The position numbers and the translations under genes were made by a program. Below are positions 48,532 to 57,381 of a DNA stretch of 64,000 nt, one piece after another; positions within the stretch are counted from its first letter, which is position 1; every line of letters begins with the position of its first letter. Origin of the DNA: Pseudomonadota bacterium (lineage in GTDB: Bacteria > Pseudomonadota > Gammaproteobacteria > Burkholderiales > Sulfuriferulaceae); the NCBI GenBank assembly GCA_021795395.1, contig JAJYPN010000001.1, positions 1 through 64,000 on the forward strand, in the 5' to 3' direction. The notes beneath the pieces were generated by a model. It saw only the letters and a program-made list of their open reading frames with translations, had not been told where the DNA came from and did not search any database.

Positions 48532-49618
48532 ACGCTGGCTGCTTAAAGTCGCGAGCCACCTCGATTTTCCGCTGCTCCTGTTGCTATTTGTCCTGATGAT
48601 CCTGAGCCTGTTCCTGCAATACAGTGCGTCCGGCGAAGATAAAGCACACTTGCTGATGCATGGGCTCAATATGCTGGTGGCGTTAGCGGTGCTGATCATC
48701 GTCGCCAACATTCCGCCGCCTTATCTGTTGGCACTCGCCGTTCCGCTCTATACTACTGGCGTCATTCTGCTGGTCGGCGTGGCGCTGTTCGGCGATGTCG
48801 TGAACGGCTCGCGGCGCTGGCTGCATCTGGGCGTCACCCGCATCCAGCCTTCCGAAATCCTTAAAATCGCCGCGCCGCTGATGCTGGCCTGGTATTTCCA
48901 TTATCATGAAGCGACCTTGCGCCTCAAGGATTACGGCATAGCCGCATTGCTGCTGGCAATACCGGTGGCGCTGGTCGCGCGTCAGCCCGATCTCGGTACC
49001 GCCCTGCTGATCGCCGCGTCGGGATTTTATGTGCTGTTCTTTGCCGGATTGCCCTGGCGCGTACTCTTGAGCATGATCGCTGCCGGTGCTGCGAGTTTAC
49101 CGATTCTGTGGCATTTTTTGCACGATTATCAAAAACGCAGGATATTGACTTTACTGAATCCCGAACAGGACCCGCTCGGCGCAGGCTATCATATCATCCA
49201 GTCCAGTATCGCCATCGGCTCCGGCGGCAGCTTCGGCAAGGGCTGGCTGCACGGCACCCAGGCGCATCTGGATTTTTTGCCCGAGCACAGCACCGATTTC
49301 GTATTTGCCGTATTCGGCGAAGAATTCGGCCTGCTGGGGAATGTTTTCCTGTTATTGCTGTATCTTGCGATCATCACGCGCGGGCTGATGATTACCGTAA
49401 ACGCCTCGACTTTATTTGCACGATTGATGGCGGGCAGTGTAACCTTGGCTTTTTTCACCTATGCATTCGTCAACATGGGCATGGTTTCCGGTCTCCTGCC
49501 GGTTGTCGGGATACCCTTGCCGATGATGAGTTACGGGGGTACCGCGATGGTGATCGTAATGCTGGGTTTCGGCATAGTAATGAGTGTAAAATCTCACCGC
49601 AAATTAATAAAATCATGA
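48521..49618 (+). CDS. rodA: Peptidoglycan glycosyltransferase RodA
   Basis: RodA is the SEDS-family polymerase that works with PBP2. The 365-residue protein has ten helices and the signature blocks GSRRWLHLGVTRIQPSEILKI, ARQPDLGTALLIAASGFYVLF, PEHSTDFVFAVFGEEFGLLG and LPVVGIPLPMMSYGGTAMV. It overlaps mrdA by 11 bases and rlpA by 4. Confidence 0.97.
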   Translation: MRIKRWLLKVASHLDFPLLLLLFVLMILSLFLQYSASGEDKAHLLMHGLNMLVALAVLIIVANIPPPYLLALAVPLYTTGVILLVGVALFGDVVNGSRRWLHLGVTRIQPSEILKIAAPLMLAWYFHYHEATLRLKDYGIAALLLAIPVALVARQPDLGTALLIAASGFYVLFFAGLPWRVLLSMIAAGAASLPILWHFLHDYQKRRILTLLNPEQDPLGAGYHIIQSSIAIGSGGSFGKGWLHGTQAHLDFLPEHSTDFVFAVFGEEFGLLGNVFLLLLYLAIITRGLMITVNASTLFARLMAGSVTLAFFTYAFVNMGMVSGLLPVVGIPLPMMSYGGTAMVIVMLGFGIVMSVKSHRKLIKS

Positions 49619-50466
49619 ATCGTATAACCGGATTATTATTACTTTTATTCGTCGCGGGCTGCGCCAGCGTACCGAAATCGAATATTGTGCCGTCGCCTGC
49701 CAAGTCGACATCCGCTGCATCCGCAACGATAGCCAAAAAAGGCGGCGGTTATTACCTGGATGACGGACCGGATGCCCATCCGCCCGACAATCTCGATGCC
49801 GTTCCCGATGCGGTTCCCAAAATAGAACCTCTGAAGCACAATGCCAACAAACCGTACGTCGCCCTGGGCAAGACTTATGTCCCCGAGACCGAAATCGGTC
49901 CATACGAAGAAACCGGCCTTGCTTCCTGGTACGGACGCCGTTTCAAAGGCAAAAGCACCTCTTCGGGCGAAAAATACGACATGTACGCCATGACGGCGGC
50001 GCACCCGACCTTGCCGATTCCGAGCTACGCCCGGGTCACATCGCTGACCACAGGCAAATCGGTGATCGTGCGGATCAACGACAGAGGGCCTTTTCACAGC
50101 CGCCGCATCATCGATCTGTCCTATACAGCCGCGCATAAACTCGGTATAGTTCAAGGAGGTAGTGGCATGGTGAAAGTAAGCTCGATCACGCCGGCTGAAA
50201 TCAGTTCGGGCCGCGATCTCGATGCGAACTCTAGCGGTATTTTTCTGCAGCTGGGCAGTTTCAACAGTCACGAAAATGCCGAAAAGCTGCTTGCCGAGGC
50301 TGCCACCCGGCTGGATAAGGGCAGCGCCGCTTTGGTCATCCTCAATCAGTCGGAGCGCTATCGCGTCGCGTTGGGCCCTTACGCCGACGAAACCAGCGCC
50401 AGCGAGGCCGCTCGCGAAATCCAGCGCAGAATGAACCTGACGCCGGTTCGTATAGTCCGTAATTAG
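49615..50466 (+). CDS. rlpA: Septal ring lytic transglycosylase RlpA
   Basis: RlpA is an outer-membrane lipoprotein that cuts glycan strands lacking peptide stems. The protein has 283 residues with a lipobox signal (LLLLLFVAGCAS), a double-psi beta-barrel domain (TGLASWYGRRFKGKSTSSGE, then VIVRINDRGPFHSRRIIDLS) and a C-terminal SPOR domain (IFLQLGSFNSHENAEKLLAE) that binds denuded glycan. The ATG overlaps the rodA stop. The longer track ORF begins inside rodA and is not real. Confidence 0.95.
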   Translation: MNRITGLLLLLFVAGCASVPKSNIVPSPAKSTSAASATIAKKGGGYYLDDGPDAHPPDNLDAVPDAVPKIEPLKHNANKPYVALGKTYVPETEIGPYEETGLASWYGRRFKGKSTSSGEKYDMYAMTAAHPTLPIPSYARVTSLTTGKSVIVRINDRGPFHSRRIIDLSYTAAHKLGIVQGGSGMVKVSSITPAEISSGRDLDANSSGIFLQLGSFNSHENAEKLLAEAATRLDKGSAALVILNQSERYRVALGPYADETSASEAAREIQRRMNLTPVRIVRN

Positions 50467-50492
50467 CCAATTCCTGTTCCTATATCTTACTT

Positions 50493-51623
50493 ATGATACG
50501 CATATTATTTCTTATCCTGACGCTTTTTGTTCACGACTGTCTCGCCGTTGACTTACCCGTTACGCCGCCGCCGCAGCTCGACGCCAAGGCGTGGTTGCTG
50601 CTCGACCTGCAAAGTGGGCAGACGCTGGCTGAAAATAATGCCGACCGCCGGATGGAACCGGCTTCGTTGACCAAATTGATGACGACGTATCTCACTTTCG
50701 CCGCGCTCAAGCAAGGCCGGATCAAGCTCACCGATGTGGTGCCGGTATCGGCCAGGGCATGGAAAACCGAAGGTTCGCGCATGTTCATCGAACCGAACAA
50801 ACCGGTTACCGTCGACGAATTGCTGCATGGCATGATTATCCAGTCCGGCAACGATGCGACGGTTGCGCTAGCCGAAGACATAGGAGGAAGCGAAGCAGGA
50901 TTTGTTGACATGATGAACCGGGAAGCCCGTCAATTGGGGATGACGCACACGCATTTCGTCACCGCAACGGGATTGCCCGATCCCCAGCATTACACGACCG
51001 CTCGCGATCTGAGCCGGGTCGCAAGCGCGATTTTCCGCGATTTTCCCGAGTATGCATCGCTGTTTTCCATCAAGGAATACCGTTACAACAATATTACGCA
51101 AGCCAACCGCAATCGTTTGCTCTGGTCCGACAAGAGTGTCGACGGCATGAAAACCGGCCACACGCAAAGCGCCGGTTATTGTCTGATCGCATCGGCCCAC
51201 CGCGGCGACCGCAGACTGCTCGCTATTGTGCTCGGGACCAGTTCCGACTACTTGCGCGCGGCCGAAACCCAGCGTCTGCTGAATTACGGTTTTCAGTCGT
51301 TTGACGGCGTAAGACTTTATGCCGCCGACCAGACCGTAGCGCAGATCAAGGTCTGGAAAGGCAAATCCAATACCGTAAAGACCGGATTTACCCATCCCGT
51401 TTATCTGAGCGTACCGCGGGGGCGAAGCTCCGATCTCAAAACCACACTGACCACCCGGCAACCGCTACTTGCGCCATTGTTTCGTGGTCAGGTCGTAGGC
51501 ACGCTTACCGTAACGCTGGACAATCAGGTTCTCGCGCAAATCCCGTTGCAAGCGCTCGAACAAGTCCAGATTGCCAGCGCCGTGGGTAGAGCGTGGGACA
51601 GCCTGATGTTGAAATTCAAATAA
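50493..51623 (+). CDS. dacA: D-alanyl-D-alanine carboxypeptidase (PBP5/6 type)
   Basis: The enzyme removes the terminal D-Ala from peptidoglycan stems in the periplasm. The 376-residue protein has a signal peptide (IRILFLILTLFVHDCLA), SxxK as SLTKLMTTY, SxN as SGNDATVALAEDI and KTG as GMKTGHTQSAGYCL. The C-terminal beta domain and the amphipathic anchoring helix (AVGRAWDSLMLKFK) follow. The order rlpA-dacA-DUF493-lipB-lipA is a known proteobacterial arrangement. Confidence 0.96.
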   Translation: MIRILFLILTLFVHDCLAVDLPVTPPPQLDAKAWLLLDLQSGQTLAENNADRRMEPASLTKLMTTYLTFAALKQGRIKLTDVVPVSARAWKTEGSRMFIEPNKPVTVDELLHGMIIQSGNDATVALAEDIGGSEAGFVDMMNREARQLGMTHTHFVTATGLPDPQHYTTARDLSRVASAIFRDFPEYASLFSIKEYRYNNITQANRNRLLWSDKSVDGMKTGHTQSAGYCLIASAHRGDRRLLAIVLGTSSDYLRAAETQRLLNYGFQSFDGVRLYAADQTVAQIKVWKGKSNTVKTGFTHPVYLSVPRGRSSDLKTTLTTRQPLLAPLFRGQVVGTLTVTLDNQVLAQIPLQALEQVQIASAVGRAWDSLMLKFK

Positions 51624-51631
51624 AACGGAAT

Positions 51632-51904
51632 ATGAATAGTATGGATGCCGATAGCCTGATCACATACCCATCCAATTTTCCCATTAAAATCATGGGGCCG
51701 TCTCAACCACAATTTGTCGAGACGATAGTCGGATTGGTACAGCGGCATGCGCCTGATTTCAATGCAGACACCATAGAATGCCGGGAGAGCAGCGGCGGCA
51801 ATTATCTGGCGGTCACCTGTACGATACGCGCCACATCGCGCAAGCAGCTCGACAACTTATATCGGGAACTCAGCGCGCATCCGATGGTAAAAGTGGTGTT
51901 GTAA
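51632..51904 (+). CDS. ybeD: DUF493 (YbeD) family protein
   Basis: This is a small cytosolic protein of 90 residues with an ACT-like fold. LITYPSNFPIKIMGPSQPQF and a tail with TSRKQLDNLYRELSAHPMVKVVL mark the family, which is usually found between dacA and lipB. The function is not settled. An ATG three codons later (MDADS) is an equally possible start. The track's earlier start lies in dacA. The lipB GTG follows its stop with no gap. Confidence 0.9.
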   Translation: MNSMDADSLITYPSNFPIKIMGPSQPQFVETIVGLVQRHAPDFNADTIECRESSGGNYLAVTCTIRATSRKQLDNLYRELSAHPMVKVVL

Positions 51905-52558
51905 GTGCGGGAAATCATTATTCGCCAGCTCGGTCGCGTCGATTACGCCCCGACATGGCAAGCCATGCAGGATTTCACCGCACAACGGATGGCGGACACT
52001 GCCGACGAAATCTGGCTGCTCGAACATCCGCCGGTCTATACGCTCGGACAATCCGGACACAGGCGACATTTGCTGCATGATTCCGATATTCCTCTCATTA
52101 ATATCGATCGGGGCGGCCAGATCACGTATCACGGCCCGGGTCAGCTCGTCGCCTATGTGCTGATCGATCTGAAACGTCGCCGTTTTGGGGTACGCGATCT
52201 GGTTGAACGAATGGAGCAGGCGATCATCGACATGGTGTGCGAACGCGGTATCGTTGCACACCGTAATGACGGCAGACCCGGGGTCTATGTCGGCGATGCC
52301 AAGATTGCGGCGCTGGGCCTGCGCATTCGCCGCGGTTGCAGCTATCACGGCCTGGCGCTGAATATAGCGATGGACCTGACGCCGTTTGATCGCATCAATC
52401 CCTGCGGCTACGAAAATCTGCCGGTAACGCAGCTGAGTGACCTCGGCGTCGATGACACAATCGAACAGATCAATCAGGCACTGGTCGCGCATTTGGTTCA
52501 AAATCTAACCACAGACACCCGCATTCAGGAAAACCATGGCCGATATAAAACTTCATAA
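51905..52558 (+). CDS. lipB: Octanoyltransferase
   Basis: LipB moves the octanoyl group from acyl carrier protein to lipoyl domains. The 217-residue protein has [20 protein letters not shown], the [20 protein letters not shown] block, the catalytic Lys in [23 protein letters not shown] and the catalytic Cys in [13 protein letters not shown]. It starts at a GTG directly after the DUF493 stop and overlaps lipA by 23 bases. Confidence 0.96.
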   Translation: MREIIIRQLGRVDYAPTWQAMQDFTAQRMADTADEIWLLEHPPVYTLGQSGHRRHLLHDSDIPLINIDRGGQITYHGPGQLVAYVLIDLKRRRFGVRDLVERMEQAIIDMVCERGIVAHRNDGRPGVYVGDAKIAALGLRIRRGCSYHGLALNIAMDLTPFDRINPCGYENLPVTQLSDLGVDDTIEQINQALVAHLVQNLTTDTRIQENHGRYKTS

Positions 52559-53468
52559 AGGCGAAGCCAAAATTGCGCGTATTCCCATCAAGATCGTCCC
52601 GCAGGATCGTTTGAAAATGCCGCCGTGGATCCGCGCCAAATCGCCCAATTCGCCGGAAGTCATCGCGCTCAAGGCCATTCTGCGCAAACAGCATCTGCAC
52701 ACGGTATGCGAAGAAGCTTCCTGCCCCAATCTGGGCGAATGCTTTAAACACGGCACCGCCACGTTCATGATACTGGGCGACCTGTGTACCCGGCGCTGTC
52801 CGTTCTGCGATGTCGGACACGGCAAGCCCTTGCCGCCGGACGCCGCCGAGCCGATGCACCTGGCCGAAACCATCGCTGCCATGGCGTTAAAATACGTCGT
52901 CATCACCAGTGTCGATCGCGACGATTTGCGTGACGGCGGCGCGCGGCATTTCGCCGATTGTATCCGCGCCGTGCGGGAGCGCTCTGCCCCCACCCGCATC
53001 GAAATCCTCGTCCCCGATTTCCGCGGGCGGCTGGAAACCGCTCTCGACATCCTCGCCGGCAACCCGCCTGATGTACTCAACCACAATCTCGAAACCGTAC
53101 CGCGTCTCTACAAAGCCGCGCGTCCGGGCGCCGACTACACCCATTCGCTGCAACTATTGCGCGATTTCAAAATCCGCCACCCGCATATTCCAACCAAATC
53201 CGGCATTATGGTCGGTCTTGGCGAAACCGACGACGAAGTGCTTGCCGTCATGCGCGATTTGCGCAGCCACCATGTCGACATGCTGACGATAGGCCAATAT
53301 TTGCAGCCGTCTCCACATCATATCCCCCTGATACGCTACGTCACTCCCGAACAGTTCGACCGGTATGCTGCCTACGCTGAAGAAATGGGGTTTGCTCACG
53401 CCGCCAGCGGACCCATGGTGCGCAGCAGCTATCATGCGGACCTGCAAATCCGGGAGGTCATCGTATAG
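52536..53468 (+). CDS. lipA: Lipoyl synthase
   Basis: LipA is a radical SAM enzyme that inserts two sulfurs into the octanoyl chain. Both iron-sulfur sites are clear: the auxiliary cluster [12 protein letters not shown] near residue 58 and the radical [11 protein letters not shown] near residue 87. The C-terminal [13 protein letters not shown] supplies the last ligand Ser. The length of 310 residues is normal. AGGAAAACC before the ATG supports the start. It closes the mre-lip run and is followed by a terminator. Confidence 0.98.
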   Translation: MADIKLHKGEAKIARIPIKIVPQDRLKMPPWIRAKSPNSPEVIALKAILRKQHLHTVCEEASCPNLGECFKHGTATFMILGDLCTRRCPFCDVGHGKPLPPDAAEPMHLAETIAAMALKYVVITSVDRDDLRDGGARHFADCIRAVRERSAPTRIEILVPDFRGRLETALDILAGNPPDVLNHNLETVPRLYKAARPGADYTHSLQLLRDFKIRHPHIPTKSGIMVGLGETDDEVLAVMRDLRSHHVDMLTIGQYLQPSPHHIPLIRYVTPEQFDRYAAYAEEMGFAHAASGPMVRSSYHADLQIREVIV

Positions 53469-53525
53469 TAATCGGGTCCGTTGATAAGGGAATTGTACGT
53501 CATTCGGGAAGATTTCCTTACCATT

Positions 53526-53556
53526 ATAGAAATTTCCCGGAATTTCTATCGTTTTT
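53526..53556 (+). terminator. Rho-independent terminator after lipA
   Basis: ATAGAAATT and AATTTCTAT form a 9-bp stem with a TCCCGG loop, followed by CGTTTTT. It is placed about 60 bases after the lipA stop. The remaining 200 bases before the next gene hold no ORF, only a second hairpin near 53706-53735 that would lie in the DUF1328 leader. Confidence 0.65.
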
Positions 53557-53763
53557 CAAAACTATTCTAAACAATCCGCATAGTTATAAGATATTACTTG
53601 CTTAAGTATGGTATCGTACCGAGTACGCGTTACATTACTCTTACCATTCAATGACGATTCGTAGTATGCTTCGACAAATTACTGTTGATGCGTAACAAAG
53701 CAGGAAGGGCAGCGCTGCGACCGCAGATCTGCCTTTCAGCCAATTTTATGAATGGGAGAAACG

Positions 53764-53931
53764 ATGTTACGCTGGGCCTTGTTCTTTTTTGTATTCGCCC
53801 TGATCGCAGCGCTACTTGGCTTTACCGGTCTTGCCGCTGCGTTTGCAGGAATTGCAAAAATCATATTTTATTTTTTCCTGGTCATCTTCCTGGTCACGCT
53901 TATTTTGGGATTGATCAGCCGTGGACCATAA
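53764..53931 (+). CDS. DUF1328 small membrane protein
   Basis: This protein of 55 residues is too short for the ORF track. It reads [20 protein letters not shown], then [24 protein letters not shown], giving two hydrophobic helices. The opening MLRWAL and the glycine-rich hinge are typical of the DUF1328 (YtjA-like) family. The function is unknown, and these proteins often appear in stress-induced gene sets. GGAGAAACG before the ATG is a good ribosome site. Confidence 0.85.
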   Translation: MLRWALFFFVFALIAALLGFTGLAAAFAGIAKIIFYFFLVIFLVTLILGLISRGP

Positions 53932-54058
53932 CGGATACCGGCAAATGCGGGATGTTTGATGCAGGCCTGATCACCTTTATCAGCATTGCAGCGCTTAAGC
54001 CGTCAGTTTTAAGGTCGAATAATTTTGATATGCAAATAAATATTAAAATACAATATCG

Positions 54059-56719
54059 ATGAATACGAAAACTGTCAGCGACTGGCCCCCACAAACCAGC
54101 GAAATGGGGCGATTGATCCGCACTCATGATTGGAGCCGGACTCCCTTGGGCTTTGCCGATGCGTGGCCGTCCGAATTGCGGATTGCTGTCACTGCAGCAC
54201 TCGACTCATCCTTACCCTCGATCATTTTATGGGGGCCTGAACTGATTCAGATCTACAATGATGCCTACCGTCCTTTACTGGGTTTGCGCCATCCGGTTGC
54301 GCTCGGGCAGCGCACCGCGGAATGCTGGCCCGAAGTGCATCATTTCAATGCTCCCTTGTACGAGCGTATTTTCACTACCGGAAAATGCATTTATTTCGAA
54401 GATCAGGAATATGTCATCGAACCGTTCGGTAAACCGGAATCGCATTGGTTCACCATCAGTTACGGTCCGATACGCGATGCAGTGAGTACGGTGTGCGGCG
54501 TTCTGGTCACCGCGATCGAAACGACAGGGCGCGTTTGCGCAGAGCGGGAATCCGCCGTCTTTTTAAAATCGACCCGCAACCGGATCGATCAATTACATCA
54601 GATGTTTAATAAGGCACCAAGCTTTATGGCTTTTCTCAAAGGGCCTGATCACGTCTTTGAAATGATCAACGACGCGTATCGACATTTGATGGCCGACCCC
54701 GACATCCTCGGCAAATCGGTGAGCGAAGCGATTCCGGGCGCTCAGGAGAACGGATTTTTGAAACAGCTGGATGAGAGCTTTCAGTCGGGAAAACCTTTCG
54801 TCACCTCAAATGTTCCGGTTTTTTTGAAATCCTCGCAAGCATTGCTTCCCGCATTACGGTATCTGGATTTTGTCCATCAGCCCATCAGGGATGAAAACGG
54901 TAATGTTACCGGGATTTTTGTGGAGGGCACCGATGTTACGGAAAAAGCCAAAGCCGACTCGGCCATCGCCGACGCCCATCAGTATCTCATCGAACGCATA
55001 ATGATAGAAGAGGCGTTGTTCCTGGAAAAAATGCGGGCTGACGTTACGCTCAATTCTATCAGCGACGCCGTCATCGGCACCGATATGTCAGGCAATGTCA
55101 ACTACCTTAACGCTGCGGCGGAACGCATTACGGGCTGGCCGCTTGATGAAGCGAGTGGCCGGTCAATCAACGACGTCATGCCACTGGCCAATAGCATTAC
55201 GCAACAACCGGAACGCAATCCGGTGGAATTCGTCCTCAAACGTATCGAATCGAAGGGATCATCTCCAGGCACGATATTGCTTTCGCGTAATGGCAATCGC
55301 GTCGCCATCGAGAATTCAGCCATCCCCATTTGCGATTCCAAAGGCAGGATCCGAGGCGCAGTGATCGTGTTTAACGACATCACGGCGGTCCAGGCCATGG
55401 CTGAAAAAATGACGCATCTGGTGCAGCACGACTTTTTGACCAATCTTCCCAACCGGGTATTGCTAAATAATCGTATAGAGCAGGAATTCGCAACAGCCAA
55501 ACAGAAAAATAGCCAGCTTGCTGTATTGGTGCTGGACCTGGACAACTTTAAAAACATCAACGATACGCTCGGTCGCGTCATCGGCAACAAGGTCATGAAA
55601 TCGGTAGCGCAACGATTATGCAATTGCGTGAGGCAAAACGACATGGTAAGCAGGGAATGCGGCAACCAGTTTATCATCTTGCTGACTGACTTCAACGATG
55701 TCGAGGACATCGGAGCCATGGCGCACAAAATTATTGTAACGCTGGCAATGCCGCATTCGATAAGCGGTTACGAAGTCTATGTAACCATCAACGTAGGTAT
55801 AAGCGTATATCCGGATCATGCTCAAAGTCCGGACGATCTGATCAAAACCGCTGATATCGCCCGCTCTTACGCCAAGGAAAAAGGGCGTAACAATTTCCAG
55901 TTTTTCAAAAACGACATGAATGTACGCGCGCTGGAACGCCAGGTAATCGAAACCGGTTTACGGTTTGCCCTGGAGCGCAACGAATTGCTGCTGCACTATC
56001 AGCCCAAGGTCAATCTCAATACCGGATTGATAACAGGTGCCGAGGCACTGTTACGATGGAATCATCCGGATCTGGGCATGATATTTCCCGGACGCTTCGT
56101 TTCCATTGCCGAAGAGTGCAATCTGATCGTACCTATCGGCCGCTGGGTATTGAGAGAAGCGTGCTTGCAGGCGAATGCGTGGACTGAAAACGGTCTGGAC
56201 CATGTGTCGATTGCGGTAAATATCTCCGCTCTCGAATTCAAATCCAGGGGTTTTGTCGAAGCAGTCCGCGATATTTTAAATGAAACGGGCTTATCTCCCC
56301 ATAACCTGCAGCTGGAAATCACCGAAAGCATTCTGATGGCCAATACCGAGGCCAGTGTTTCGATATTGCATCAACTCAAACAGATGGGCGTTCAGTTAGC
56401 CATCGATGATTTCGGTACCGGATATTCCAGCTTGAGCTATCTGCAACAGTTTCCGGTCGACATACTTAAAATCGACCAGTCATTCATACAGAATATTTCC
56501 GCTCCCGAGGATAAGGGCATTATCGTCAGCGCTGTGATAGCCATGGGTTCCAATCTCAATCAGCGAGTGATCGCCGAAGGAATCGAAGATCAGGAACAGA
56601 TGGATTTTCTGAAGAGGCAAAATTGCGAAGAAGGACAGGGCTATCTGTTTAGCGTGCCGTTGGCACCCGAAGAATTTGCTACATTATTGGCCACAGGAAT
56701 AGCCACGGACGTATCATAA
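54059..56719 (+). CDS. PAS-GGDEF-EAL protein, probable cyclic-di-GMP phosphodiesterase
   Basis: The protein has 886 residues and no membrane helix. PAS-like domains are visible near residues 40-150, 175-290 and 320-440 (SDAVIGTDMSGNVNYLNAAA is the clearest). The GGDEF domain (HDFLTNLPNRVLLNNRIEQE) has SRECGNQF where GGDEF is required, so it should not make c-di-GMP. The EAL domain keeps its motifs: GAEALLRWNHP, VNISALEF, LEITESILMAN, IDDFGTGYSSLSYL, DILKIDQSFI and VIAEGIEDQEQ. I infer a sensor-controlled phosphodiesterase. No good ribosome site precedes the ATG. Confidence 0.88.
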   Translation: MNTKTVSDWPPQTSEMGRLIRTHDWSRTPLGFADAWPSELRIAVTAALDSSLPSIILWGPELIQIYNDAYRPLLGLRHPVALGQRTAECWPEVHHFNAPLYERIFTTGKCIYFEDQEYVIEPFGKPESHWFTISYGPIRDAVSTVCGVLVTAIETTGRVCAERESAVFLKSTRNRIDQLHQMFNKAPSFMAFLKGPDHVFEMINDAYRHLMADPDILGKSVSEAIPGAQENGFLKQLDESFQSGKPFVTSNVPVFLKSSQALLPALRYLDFVHQPIRDENGNVTGIFVEGTDVTEKAKADSAIADAHQYLIERIMIEEALFLEKMRADVTLNSISDAVIGTDMSGNVNYLNAAAERITGWPLDEASGRSINDVMPLANSITQQPERNPVEFVLKRIESKGSSPGTILLSRNGNRVAIENSAIPICDSKGRIRGAVIVFNDITAVQAMAEKMTHLVQHDFLTNLPNRVLLNNRIEQEFATAKQKNSQLAVLVLDLDNFKNINDTLGRVIGNKVMKSVAQRLCNCVRQNDMVSRECGNQFIILLTDFNDVEDIGAMAHKIIVTLAMPHSISGYEVYVTINVGISVYPDHAQSPDDLIKTADIARSYAKEKGRNNFQFFKNDMNVRALERQVIETGLRFALERNELLLHYQPKVNLNTGLITGAEALLRWNHPDLGMIFPGRFVSIAEECNLIVPIGRWVLREACLQANAWTENGLDHVSIAVNISALEFKSRGFVEAVRDILNETGLSPHNLQLEITESILMANTEASVSILHQLKQMGVQLAIDDFGTGYSSLSYLQQFPVDILKIDQSFIQNISAPEDKGIIVSAVIAMGSNLNQRVIAEGIEDQEQMDFLKRQNCEEGQGYLFSVPLAPEEFATLLATGIATDVS

Positions 56720-56761
56720 TGCCATGCCAGACTTGCTGACTCAATCCGGCCTTGGCCCGGT

Positions 56762-56880
56762 TCAATTCAGTCCATAGGCAAAAGCGTAACCGGTTTTCTC
56801 CCGTTTTGCGGTATACATGGCACCATCCGCGCTCTGATCAGTTCGTCTGCCGCATTGCCATTGATCGGGCAAGCAGCGAT
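56762..56880 (-). pseudogene. Remnant of a GGDEF-domain gene (C-terminal end)
   Basis: The minus strand reads ADGAMYTAKREKTGYAFAYG then LN and a stop, close to the usual end of GGDEF domains (ADxAMYxAKxxGxNxY). Just upstream, in another frame, it reads NGNAADELIRA, which fits the segment before it. A one-base frameshift between the two and the lack of the rest of the domain show decay. It differs from the tail of the neighbouring PAS-GGDEF-EAL protein. Confidence 0.6.
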
Positions 56881-56890
56881 CGATACTCAA

Positions 56891-56914
56891 CCATATTCAA
56901 TGCCATATTCAATG
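56891..56914 (+). repeat. Tandem duplication of CCATATTCAATG
   Basis: Two exact 12-bp copies stand head to tail at 56891-56902 and 56903-56914, next to the GGDEF remnant. Confidence 0.75.
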
Positions 56915-57228
56915 CTGCACTCTGCACGCTTGTGCATACTCTTTATTTTGATATATGCAACCAACTGACGGTTTATCGCAAATGCCGTGAGAAAATGGAT
57001 CAGAGCTACGATAATCAACCGTAGCATCATTAATTACTACCGGAGTGATACCCATATCGAGCAGGACAACGGCAACTACACTCGAATAGCATGTGCGATG
57101 CGTTATAAGCGAGAGTGGCTGTTCTCGCTTTCAACATCTCTGAAGCATCGATGCAGAATTCAACTATGATACCATTAGCGAATCCAAATATCGATCCATC
57201 AACGATAACAATGAAAGGTTTTTGAATC

Positions 57229-57381
57229 ATGAACATACACGTTTCTCTCGCTCCCGTTGTTGCGCTTATTGCCGGTATACTGATTCTGCTCATACCCAGG
57301 CTGCTCAATTTTATCGTTGCCCTGTATCTGATTATCATCGGTTTGATCGGCCTGTTCGGAACCGAACATTTATTTCGATGA
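57229..57381 (+). CDS. DUF3096 small membrane protein
   Basis: This protein of 50 residues is too short for the ORF track. It reads MNIHVSLAPVVALIAGILIL then LIPRLLNFIVALYLIIIGLIGLFG and a short charged end. Two helices with the LIPRLLNFIVALYLIIIGL motif identify the DUF3096 group. The function is unknown. Its stop overlaps the ATG of the AI-2E family transporter (ATGA), so the two are made together. Confidence 0.8.
   Translation: MNIHVSLAPVVALIAGILILLIPRLLNFIVALYLIIIGLIGLFGTEHLFR

Larger units (their letters stand above)
56720..57228. other. Gene-poor stretch with gene remnants
   Basis: About 510 bases lie between the EAL protein and the DUF3096 gene. It holds a decayed GGDEF tail on the minus strand, a 12-bp tandem duplication and a hairpin AAGCGAGA...TCTCGCTT at 57107-57130. 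No intact gene was seen. Confidence 0.55.
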
